Made by a program: the position numbers and the translations under genes. 64,000 bases of DNA from Eupeodes corollae (Eukaryota > Arthropoda > Insecta > Diptera > Syrphidae), in the NCBI RefSeq assembly GCF_945859685.1, contig NC_079148.1, positions 52,400,421 through 52,464,420 on the forward strand, given 5' to 3'. The notes beneath the pieces are model-generated. The model was not told the DNA's origin. It was given only the letters and a program-made list of their open reading frames with translations, and made no database searches. This document shows, in pieces, positions 35,454 through 44,985 of this stretch; position 1 is the stretch's first letter; the number at the start of each line of letters is the position of its first letter.

Positions 35454-35930
35454 AAACATAGATGGGTTCTTTAAAATTGATATACAATTTATTTTGTTTG
35501 AGAGATAATTTTCCCACGGAAAATAGTCAAGCGGCGTTGAGTTGCTTGATCTTGGAGATCAAATCCAGGTCCGTAACGTGAAACTAAAGGTTCAATTGAT
35601 GAACACAAAAGTTGGAAAACATAAACCATAAAGCCTCATCAATAAGTCACCTTTTTAGATTTAACGTTGTTTTAAAATACACTTAAGGATCATCATTAAT
35701 CCAAACACGTCTGTTTTGTTTATTCACTTAAAGTGAGGTTCCCACCTTCGCCAAGAGGATGGTAGACAGATCTGGGGCGTTTGTTTTATTTCCTAATACC
35801 TATCTCTAGATTAGCCTTCATTTTTCACTTCATTTATCGTAGGATCGAGTTATCCATTTTACGGTTTCAAAAGCATGCGGTTGAAATTCAACAGCTGTCA
35901 AACTAAAATGTTAAAACAATTGTTTTAGTT
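35454..35930. other. unassigned spacer
   Basis: Nothing recognised between the SINE 4 head and the mariner M2 reading frame. The left end of M2 may lie within this interval. Confidence 0.35.
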
Positions 35931-38340
35931 AAAAGTCACAACGCACAATTGTCAAAACCTACTAGATGCAAAAACGGTGATTCTGCCACACCCACATATC
36001 GTGCTTTAAGAAAAGATTATGGTTTACATAATAGTCCAACTGCCCAAGCAATTGGCAACATTGTGAACAAATTTGAAAAGACTGGGATAGTTACGGATAT
36101 TGTTATGCATGTGCATCATTTTTTTTTCTACTCGTTCCACTGAAAATATCGCTGCTGTAAGTGAAGGTAGGTAGGTAGAAATGGCGATCTCAAGGCAACC
36201 TAGCCTGGGATCCAATTAGCGCTGTAGTGCACCGTTTTGATACCAAAAACTTGTTTGACCTGTGATAGAAAGGGAAAGATTTATAGAGAAGCTTCATAGC
36301 GATTATGTTAGAACCATTTTGTCGCATTGAGAAAAAAGATTAGGTCTCTAATCTTAGTCTCAGATAGCTCATCAAGTTCGTGAAAGAATGCTTTTCCAAA
36401 GTATTTCATTCTAGTGTTTGTCAAAGCAGGACATTTGCAGAGGAAATGGATTATCGTTTCACTTTCTCTTTGGTCACTACAACTACGGCAAAAGGTGTAG
36501 TAGAAGATACCCAACTTCTCTGCATGAACTCCTATAGGCCAATGTCCGGTACAAACCGCAACAATCCTGGCTATGTCTTGCCTTAGCCTGCATAAAAGAT
36601 CGTTTGTACGGGTTTTATTATAGTTGGTCCATCTTCCTAGATATAATGCAGTTGGGTAAATTGCTCTACCTTTGGTTTGATTCAGTTTGGTAGATAGAAA
36701 AGATTTTACCCTTCATAGCACCAAGAGGAATGTTAATCATTTCCGCAAGTGAGCTATGAAGGGCCGATCCTCAGATCAGGGTGACACCGAGGTTCAGGCT
36801 TGCAAGCTCATCGTGACATTGCTGGAACAATTTAGATGAGGATGTGGCAGAGTTAATGGCTTTGACATCTGACTGACTGTCTGTAAGGATAGCCGCATTT
36901 CGGTTTTGGTTTGGGCTTTGTTTAAGTATCAAGTATCACATGCCTCCATTATTGCAAGCAGTTCAGCTTAAAAACGCTAGTCAGGATACCTAAGGGATTT
37001 AGCTACATTTGGGGACTCAGAAAATATCCCAGAACCAACTCCACACTCCACCTTTGAGCCGTCAGTAAAGATGGTTGTGTCGAAACCTATAGACATGATG
37101 TCATCCTCCCAATCTTCTCTGGATGGGAAAATAACCTTAAAACCCTTACTAAGGCTCAAAGTAGGAGTGCAGTAGTCAGTGTCTACCGAGATTTTATCTG
37201 AGGGAATCAATTTCGTTGTGTTGCTGTGACCATAAGGTTTTGACAACCAGCTGTTTGATTCCTTCAGCCTAATAGCGCTGCAGGAAACTATGTAAAAAGG
37301 TCGTTTGGTAGAAGATCCAAAATAACGTTTAAGGCGTCCGTTGGACAAGTACGTATGGCCCCTGTTGTGCCCACGCAATCTGTTCTCTGAACCTTCTTTA
37401 GCTTATCAATATTATAGGCTTTGCTAAGAGCAGGCCACCACACAATCGAACCTTATGTTAAGATTGGACGAACTACGGCTGTGTACGTCCATAAAATCAT
37501 CTTCGACTGAAGTCCCCACTTTTTGCCGAAAGTTTTGCTGCAGGCGTAGAAGGCAAGACAGGCCTTCTTAACCCGTACTTCAATATTTAGTTTCCAGTTT
37601 AGTTTAGGGTCGAGTATAACTCCCAAATATTTTGCACTGAAAGACAATGACGGGATTTGACCGTTGAGTCGAGGTAGCGTTAAGGGCGGTACTTTAGTTT
37701 TGGTGGTAAAGAGCAACAGTTCAGTTTTACTTTGGTTAAGTCCTAGTCCACAACTCGTGGCCCAGCTGCTAACTTTCTTCAAAGCTGACTCCGTGATTTC
37801 ACTAATCACAGAGGTGTACTTTCCTGACACCAATAGCACCAAATCATCCGCATAGGCTACTGCCTTCACTCCACATCTCTCTAATTTAACGAGAATTGTA
37901 TCCATGACCAGAAGCCATAGAAGAGGCGAAAGGACACCAACCTGGGGTGTTCCCCTAATCACGTGGTTTGTTGCGATCCCTCAACAACTGAAGCCAGTTG
38001 ACCATTTACAACGTCGTAGATAGGTCGAAAGGTTGCTTGAACAACATGGCAGTGGACGGCGATTTTTCGAAAAAAAATTTCAACAGCGACGAAGCACATT
38101 TCTCTTTCGCTGTGTATATTAATAAACAAAATGTTAGTATTTATTGTTCTGAGAACCATCAAGTTATTGAAGAGAGGACATAACATCCACAAAAAGTCAC
38201 TGTTTGGTGCGCTCTTTGGTCCGGAGGAGTGATTGAACCTTTAAACACGAAGATGGAACGACCCTCACCGTCAGTTCGGTCGTATTCTTCAATAGTTGCC
38301 TGCTATTGTAGAAAACGACTTGGAAAAAATGTGGTTTCTC
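35931..38340 (+). mobile_element. mariner-family transposon M2, split by LINE H2
   Basis: The left piece reads a helix-turn-helix segment: TYRALRKDYGLHN and AIGNIVNKFEKTG (35985-36090), then in another frame TRSTENIAAVSEG (36127-36167). The right piece starts near 37985 with LKPVDHLQRR in one frame, then KNFNSDEAHFSF (38080-38110, the first catalytic Asp block), VTVWCALWSGGVI (38196-38235) and a degraded end near 38335 (KKCGF). About 45 residues expected between the pieces are absent, so sequence was lost at or after the LINE insertion. Terminal inverted repeats were not located. Not the same subfamily as M1. Confidence 0.8.
36165..37978 (-). mobile_element. LINE H2, LOA/I-like element inside mariner M2
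   Basis: A minus-strand LINE with, in order, the RT second half (37453-37962: GTPQVGVLSPLLW, VAYADDLVLL, LGLNQSKTELL), a frame break, the start of RNase H (IFTDGSKVECGVGSG near 37050-37090), more broken RNase H (AVGISSDSQ-like readings near 36840-36900) and a C-terminal zinc-finger-like segment CRSCSDQRESETIIHFLCKC (36425-36485). The 3' end is at about 36165-36175 with short GTAG repeats, i.e. (CTAC)n on the element strand, not the (CCTAA)n of H1. It is related to H1 by architecture but is a different family. No clear TSD; the left part of the target may have been deleted. Confidence 0.8.
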
Positions 38341-40284
38341 ACAATAGTCCTTAAGCTAAGCCCCCCGTAAGTTTTAATGCAAATTATAGTCACGTATTAA
38401 TTCCACTTGTTAAATTAATTACAAAAAAATACGTTAGCTAATAATATTGTAAAGATGGTAAAGACATTTTAAAACAAAGTTTAAGTATAGTATTTTACGA
38501 CTTCAAATCAACGGGTGCTAATATCCACCACAGCAATCAAAAAGTGATTGTTTTGTTTTTTATTTTCCACGTATGTCTGGCTTCTGAATTATTAAGCAAT
38601 CACAATTTTGTAATATTTTATATTCAAAAATAAACGTTCACCATGAAATATATTTATGTAAGTGCTGAAATATCTAATACAAAGTCAAATCTACTACGTT
38701 CAGTTATATTTTACATAGTTTTTCTATTAATCGCTTGAACGTCGCTCTATAAAAAAAGGGTTTCAACAGAAGAAAAAATTCCCATAAATACAAAAACAAA
38801 TTAAATTAAAATTTAAAATAACACAATCACTCAGAAAAAAAACCCAGCCATAGCAATATGGCAATTGCAAACATACACACACATATAAAACAAAACAAAT
38901 CAGCATTTTTCATCAGAATAATATTATATTTGCTTCATATGGCAATCGACGAGTTTTGGCTTTTGGGTTATAGCCTTATAATAACTATTTATATATAGGA
39001 AGAGAAGGAGCAACAGCAGCAGAAAATGCCTTCATGCATTATTCATAGCCCATTGGGCGGGTGAGCCCGAGCATTGAGCAGAGCAGAGCAAAGCACGACG
39101 AGCACACTCTGACTCTATGCGCTTTGTTTTGGCTATAACTACGAGTATATACGGATGTACGGTATGGTCTCTGTATAAATACATTATTAATTTGTATCGT
39201 TAGATGATACGACTTTTATAAATCCCTCGCAATATAAATGCAATTCCCCGCACTACAAAGTTGTCGTTTCGTTTCGTTTTGTTTCGATGGCCCTGTGCTG
39301 GGTTGAGCCTTCTCTTCCAGAGCCAACCCCTTCGAGAATTGTGTTTTTATTTATTTTTATATTGTCAGACTATATTATATAAGGGGTGAATCCTCGACCT
39401 ACCGACGACTGCCCGCCGCCTTCACAGCCGCTGCCGTAGCACTGTGCCAACCCCGACCAGACCACCATCACCCGCCCGTCAATAATCCTTAATAAAGCCA
39501 AAGCTAGAATAGGATAGTATATTTATAATGTGCCTTAGAGAGTGAAATCTGAAGAAAACCATAAACGACCTTTAGGAGACACAAAATGTCCCGGGGAACT
39601 AATAAAAAATGATGTCTGTCCTGCGTGTATAACAAATTGAAAACCAAAAAACTAGAAAGAAAAAAAAAACAGAAATCGAATTCATTTATTTTATATTTCC
39701 AAAATTGCGAAAAACCACTGCAACAACACTTACATCATGACTGTTAGAAGATTGGGAATCTTTATGAACTGCTAACTGAAGCATCCCTTACATAATGTGC
39801 ACCAGGGGTACGATTTTTTGTATCCTCTTCTAAAGTGTTGCTATGTCAACTACAAACGAAACAAAAAAAAATATAGAAAATATCGTCGTCACTGACGACG
39901 ACATCGTCGGTCGTTGGTCGTCGTGTCGTTGTCCTTCTTTTGAAAATAAAGAAAATATTGAAATTTAGCCATGATAAAGTTCCACAGAGCGAATCTAATA
40001 AACTGCATCAAATTACATTGAACCCTTAAAGAATACACCAGCAAAGCATTGCACGTGGCTCATGGAAGCACTACTACAACTTTTAGGTAATTACTTTTTT
40101 TCTAAGGATTTAAACATATTAAGTTTGTCCTTAACGATTTTTTACTGGACGGGATACTTAAATCATAGCAGATTAAATTTGTATGTGTTTTAATTAATAA
40201 TTTTTTTTAATGAAAATTCAAACTATTAGAGAATTGTAGATATTAGTCGAGTCGAACTTATTTTTTTTATACAAGTAGCATCGT
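38341..40284. other. unassigned, probably host non-coding
   Basis: No gene recognised. It contains short simple repeats (GAGCA near 39075-39100; CGTCGTC/GACGAC words near 39885-39935) and GC-richer patches such as 39390-39480. Open frames are short. Confidence 0.4.
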
Positions 40285-42600
40285 AATATAAATGGGCTTA
40301 GGGTTAGCCACATTAATGCGCAGAGCTTACTGCCCAAGATCGATGAGTTTCGGGATCTATTCGAGGAATCCGGTGTGGAAGTTATCTGTGTGTTAAATGT
40401 AAGTTGCACTGTGTTTCCGCTTCCGACAGTAAAATTGAGTATGTGTTCGTAGACTTGATAGGCTCTGAAAACAAACTTCTTGTTGGAGTAGTATACAGAC
40501 CAAACAATAGCATTAGCTTTTTGCCTTTAATAAGCCTCTTGGAAGAAGTTTATCTTACCTGCTCTGATGTTATATTGTGCGGAGACTTTAACAGTAATAT
40601 TTTAGTTGATACTAGTCTTCCTGAAAGGCTGAGTATTTTTGGTTTCCAATCAGTAAGTACCAACACATTTCTCAGGAAGCAGTTCAACGTTGCTCGGTCT
40701 GTTCTGGGTAAGTGATATTCAAAAAGTTTTACTTTATGACCAACTTTCTGCACCAGGTTTTTCAAGACATGACATGATATTTCTTGCATTCGATTTTCAA
40801 ATTTCTTCATATTTAAGGACATTCCAGTACAGGGACTTAAGAAATATTAATTTAAATGCATTGGAACACCAAGCTAGAATTGTAAATTGGGAAGCTTTGT
40901 ATTATATGCATTCAACAACGGGACAAGTACAATTCCTTAACGAAAATATTAAAATCTTGTACGATGCTCATGTTCCTTTAAAAACAGTAAGAACTGACGT
41001 TTATAGGCCTCCTTGGTTCCTCCTTCCAAAATAAGATTTCTTATTCAGAAACGTGATGAAGCTTATAAATGGTGGAAACGATATAGACTACTGAAACTAA
41101 GACAAGTTTACTGCTCCCTAAAGAATGAAGTAGTACAAGAGATAAAAGCTTTAGCAGCCACGGTTTTTCTATACGTTTAGGTTCATCTTTGAACAAGCGT
41201 CAGTTGTGGAAGAATTTAAGAGAAATAGGCATTGGTAAACTTAAAGGTGACGTGGTTCACAATATCGATGGCAACGTCTTAAATTGTAAATTTGTTTCGT
41301 TACCATTCATACCCGATTTCATCAACGTTGAAAACACAAACGATGTAAGACTGGGCAAGAGGGTCATAACCTCAACATTAAGTTTTGGTTTCACCACCTT
41401 AAACGGCACAAATATAGTAGAGAGCCTTTTATCTTTAAAATCTAATGCTTCTGGCGTTGATGAGATTCATCCCATATTTTTAAAAGTTATTTTGCCGATT
41501 CTCTTACCATACATACTCGTAACTCATATTTTTAATTACATTCTTAAAACAAGTGAATATCCTCCTCAAAGCAATCTTGCAAAAGTCATCCCTATTCCAA
41601 AAAATTCAAAAATGAATGATTTTAGGCCCATAGCTATTTTGCCTTACATCTCAAAAGTTTTTGAAATGCGTATTTAAGTCGTACGAATTTATTAACGCCA
41701 AACCAATCAGGTTTCCGTAAGAGGCATAGCTGTATTACATACCTCGCTCATAAATGTGACAGAAGGTTTGCGACAATCGATGGATGAAGACAAAATCTCG
41801 TTTCTAGATTTACTAGACTTTTCCAAGGCATTCGATTCCGTAGACTTCTCTGTTCTGTGCAACAAACTTCATAATGAGTTTAGTTTCTCATCCAATGCTG
41901 TAGATTTAATCAAATCTTACTTGAGAGGAAGAAAACAAGCAGTTGATATAAAAAACAATTTATCTGAGTTTTTGTAAAATACTAGGGGAGTTTCACGAGG
42001 GTCAATTTTGGGTCCACTCTTGTTTTTATTGTACATTAACGCACTTCCTAGTATTGTAAAGTACTGTAAAATCTATATGTACGCTGACGATGTGCAGTTG
42101 TACCTAAGTTGCAGAGTTGGTCTCATTGAACATCATGTACCTTGTATAAACGAAGATTTGGAGAGCATTTCACGTTGGTCTCAATCTCATGGCATCTTAT
42201 TAAACCCTTTGAAATCAAACTGTCTCGTTATTTCACGGAAACCATTAGACTTATCCTACTTGCCATTGGTATTCTTTAACAATACTCCAATTATATACTC
42301 TGAGACAGCTAGAAATCTAACTAACTATTTGTTCGAAAGAATACGAACGCCTACTTCGAGTAGATCCGGAAAACTCATTCATCCGCGGTACTCATCCTTA
42401 ACATCGGAGCGCCAATTTTTTATAAATTCTTCTTTGGAATACGAACGAAGTCTTCCACGCGATATTAGGAGTATTGAAGATCAGCGAAGGATGAAGACAT
42501 AAATTAGAAATCATCTATGGTCTTTAAATGTTTGAGCATTAATTATGATTAGAATTAATGTAATTAGTTTTCTTCTTATTTTTCTTTGTTATAGAATAAA
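40285..42600 (+). mobile_element. LINE family G (CR1/jockey-group), nearly full pol but broken
   Basis: This begins inside the apurinic-type endonuclease with SHINAQSLLPKIDEFRDLFEE (near 40308-40368). It continues with GVVYRPNN and ILCGDFNSN (40480-40600), the endonuclease C-terminus (GFSRHDMIF near 40755), a linker (40800-41160) and RT: LLSLKSNASGVDEIHPIFLK (41425-41490), LAKVIPIPKNSK (41575-41610), DFSKAFDSVDF (41810-41850), GPLLFLLYINALP (42010-42050) and YMYADDVQLYL (42075-42110). The C-terminal end IRTPTSSRSGKLIHPR follows a junction near 42320 where thumb sequence is missing. Stops at about 40713, 41032 and 41675 and frameshifts inactivate it. No poly(A) tail seen. Confidence 0.85.
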
Positions 42601-42919
42601 TTGAAACTGCTTTGAATTATCTTTTATACTAGTTACAAAAATACTTATTTGTAAAAATAGCTTTTCACTACCTTATAAGATATTGTATCTTACAGTGCTA
42701 AGCAAACGAGTTAACACCTCGCGCCAACACGCGCGACTATGATTTGCCAATTCAGCATAACAGCATATTCTCATAAGTTCCCACGATTGGTGGGTATCAT
42801 ATTCTGGACAACGGTGCATTGAGGTGAATGCACCGACACTACGAGTATCAAGGTCGCTGACGCAGCAATCATCGATGCACGCCGTTAGGTGTTATTTTAG
42901 GGAATTAGTTTTAAGTTAA

Positions 42920-42954
42920 TCAGTTCAATTGTGAGCCCGGACCTGATTAGTCGT
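42920..42954 (+). promoter_or_regulatory. TATA-less Inr + DPE core promoter in the LTR
   Basis: The initiator TCAGTT (42920-42925, A+1 at 42922) matches the arthropod consensus TCAKTY. Counting from that A, positions +28 to +33 read AGTCGT (42949-42954), a full match to the DPE consensus RGWYVT, and +24 is G as preferred in DPE promoters. No TATA box lies about 30 bp upstream. Start-site use is inferred from these motifs. Confidence 0.8.
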
Positions 42955-42956
42955 TA

Positions 42957-42962
42957 AATAAA
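42957..42962 (+). promoter_or_regulatory. AATAAA poly(A) signal in the LTR
   Basis: AATAAA lies 35 bp after the predicted start site. In the 3' LTR the same motif (50646-50651) would direct 3'-end processing. The short distance predicts a small R region of roughly 55-65 bp. Confidence 0.65.
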
Positions 42963-43075
42963 TATATTGTCAAATTTAATAACCGTTTATTTATTCCGTA
43001 AGTCGAACCGTTGGGCCAGCCCCTCAGGGGTTGGCGTTCGCTTTTTTTTCATATACGAATCCGCGATTCGTTAAT

Positions 43076-43093
43076 TGGCGCCCGAGCAGGGAC
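43076..43093 (+). promoter_or_regulatory. primer-binding site, tRNA-Lys(UUU) type
   Basis: TGGCGCCCGAGCAGGGAC overlaps the last base of the LTR. It pairs with the 3' 18 bases of tRNA-Lys(UUU) as I know it from flies and vertebrates, with one difference (G instead of A at position 11, a possible G-U pair). It primes minus-strand DNA synthesis. Confidence 0.8.
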
Positions 43094-43803
43094 TGCGTTG
43101 CAAAACTGTATCCTTTTCGCCTGTAGATCCTAGTTCATTACCAATACGCTCTATTTGAGTGAACGTCACTGTTAACATGGGAACACAGTTGACCATTTTG
43201 GATAATAACTAAACTTTTCGCATAAACATGGGAACATGCGAATATCTGTTAAGGCTAAAGGATACGACGGTGATGGTGATCGTTCCATTAGTAGGCTGCT
43301 TGCGGCTAAACGGGATTCAAACGACACCTCCCACGCAACACGGTTCCTTGGAAACCCTATTCCGTCGGTTAAGGGGAGTACTAAATCTAAACCCTTTTTT
43401 TTCAGGAAAAAATATTTCAACAAAAAATATATATCTTTTAAAAGACTAAAGACTAAAGCGAGGAAGTTATGATAATTGTGTGAGTGGGAAAAAAGAGCCC
43501 ATAATTTATCTATATTCCATAGAAAAAGTGATCCTTGAAGCATTAAGCTATTCAAAGAAAAGATATATATATATTATTCCTAATTTGAAAAGAATAATCA
43601 TATTTAATTTATTAATTGTTATTAATTGTGCAAGTGTGAGTGTGTGCAGTTATTTGATATAAAAGAAAAAAGAAGTTTAATAAGGTGAAAAATAATCTTT
43701 CATAATCTGTGCCTAGTGTCTGTTAAGGTAAGCCTACATTTTACATTTTTTTTTATTCTTATTTTATTTTTTGAGAGAGATTTTTAAAATAAAAACATAA
43801 ACT
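43094..43803 (+). other. errantivirus leader with upstream ORFs
   Basis: About 700 nt between the PBS and gag. It contains several ATGs. The longest frame starts at 43236 (MRISVKAKGYDGDGDRSI...) and reaches 78 codons here but 70 in copy 2, because a T run near 43395-43402 differs. CCCTTTTTTTTCAG (near 43393-43406) looks like a splice acceptor. I assign no protein product; these frames could be non-coding or restrain gag translation. Confidence 0.5.
43725..43733 (+). promoter_or_regulatory. candidate splice donor for the env mRNA
   Basis: AAG|GTAAGC (cut after 43727) is close to the ideal donor consensus and lies 76 nt before the gag ATG. Splicing from here to the acceptor near 48761 would remove gag and pol and place env first on the mRNA, as known for gypsy env. 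Identical in copy 2 (61347-61355). Confidence 0.65.
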
Positions 43804-44985
43804 ATGGATCAAGTCGCCCAACAAATTGTTGAATTGACTGGGGCAGTCGGTAGCTTGATTTCCCAATTGAAAAGCTTTGAGAGGAGAATCGAAGCTGTCG
43901 AAGGAAAAACAAATTCGTCAGCCTCCTCAGCTGCACCTTCTTCGGCTGTTAGCCATTTTGAGCTTAGTCCTCCTCAAACAGAGGCTGATCTCAGGGAAAT
44001 AAGTAAGCTACCTGACTGCGTTAAAGAACTTCAGGTCTTTAATGGAAATCCTACTCAATATGTATCATGGATACATACTGTAGAGGGAATCCTAAAAGAC
44101 TATGAAATAGTTAAATCAAAACCGCTTTACCGTGCGATTTTACAACACATTCGGGGTAAAATCAGAGGTCCGGCTGACGCCGCTCTGGTTAGTTACAATA
44201 TCTTTGATGGTGACTGGAGTGAGATGAAGACTTGCTTATCTCTACATTATGCAGATAAGCGAGACCTTCGAACTCTGGAGCACCAGCTCAACCAGCTTGC
44301 TCAAAAGGGCAGCAAGCTGGATGAATTCTATGCGGCTGTTAACCATCAATTATCGTTGATGGTTAACAAAATAAAAACGGAGTCGCATAGTGAGGAAACC
44401 GTAAGGGCTTTGGTAGAAACCTACCGGAATAGGGCTCTGGATGTGTTCGTGCGTGGCCTCAATGGTGATATCTCACGAATGTTGATGATTCAACGGCCAC
44501 GGACACTCCCAGAAGCTTACTCTGCCTGCCTGGAAATACAGAACGTCAACTATCGGAGTAGTTCTGTACACTCCTCTTCCTTCTCTAACACCATCACGTC
44601 TCCTATGAATCAACATTTTGGTAATAGAGACGTGAGACCCAATATTCCTCCGAGAAGGCCCCAACAAAATTCAATAGGGAAGCATAACAGGTTTGCCTGG
44701 AATGCTCCTCAGGAAAATGTTCCTGCACCGAAGCCTTCGGAGAAGATGGATGTTGATCGAAGCATCCAGAGCAAACAAGTGAACTATGCAAATCGATCAA
44801 AGTTCCAGGGCAACCCCTTTAAACGTAGAGCAGCCTCTGATAACTTCCCTAACAAGCAGCAACGCTTGTACAACATCGAAGCGGAAGACGAAGTGGATTT
44901 AGAAAGCTACTCCGCATCTGCGGAGGAAGCTACTTGTGACGAGATAAATTTTATGTCAGGGGGCCATCTAGCGTACCATACATAG
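43804..44985 (+). CDS. gag: Gag polyprotein, errantivirus copy 1
   Basis: 393 residues. Gag builds the capsid and packages the genomic RNA. The N-terminus (residues 5-35) is heptad-like and probably a coiled coil. Residues about 70-240 form a retrotransposon capsid-like region (VFNGNPTQYVSWI, YADKRDLRTLEHQLNQLA). The C-terminal third is rich in Asn, Pro and basic residues and has no CCHC zinc knuckle, as usual for errantivirus Gag. The ATG context AAACTATGG is good. The stop overlaps pol by 46 nt, and the slippery heptamer at 44946 lies in frame. It differs from copy 2 by Gly16 versus Ser16, the only residue difference I noticed. Confidence 0.93.
   Translation: MDQVAQQIVELTGAVGSLISQLKSFERRIEAVEGKTNSSASSAAPSSAVSHFELSPPQTEADLREISKLPDCVKELQVFNGNPTQYVSWIHTVEGILKDYEIVKSKPLYRAILQHIRGKIRGPADAALVSYNIFDGDWSEMKTCLSLHYADKRDLRTLEHQLNQLAQKGSKLDEFYAAVNHQLSLMVNKIKTESHSEETVRALVETYRNRALDVFVRGLNGDISRMLMIQRPRTLPEAYSACLEIQNVNYRSSSVHSSSFSNTITSPMNQHFGNRDVRPNIPPRRPQQNSIGKHNRFAWNAPQENVPAPKPSEKMDVDRSIQSKQVNYANRSKFQGNPFKRRAASDNFPNKQQRLYNIEAEDEVDLESYSASAEEATCDEINFMSGGHLAYHT

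Larger units (their letters stand above)
42709..43076 (+). repeat. 5' LTR of errantivirus copy 1
   Basis: A 368-bp LTR from AGTTAACACC to CGTTAATT. U3 contains a perfect 9-bp hairpin (CGGTGCATT, loop GAGGTG, AATGCACCG; 42812-42835). The predicted transcription start is at 42922 and the poly(A) signal at 42957, so U3 is about 213 bp. U5 carries the strong hairpin GCCAGCCCCT/AGGGGTTGGC (43015-43035). It matches the 3' LTR at every position I compared. Confidence 0.93.

Noticed and set aside
42704..42708. A 4-bp instead of 5-bp TSD (AAAC and GTGT, LTR starting with G)
   Set aside because: A G precedes AGTTAAC in all cases, so this is possible. I prefer 5 bp because the LTR ends then form the inverted pair AGTTAAC/AATTAAC.
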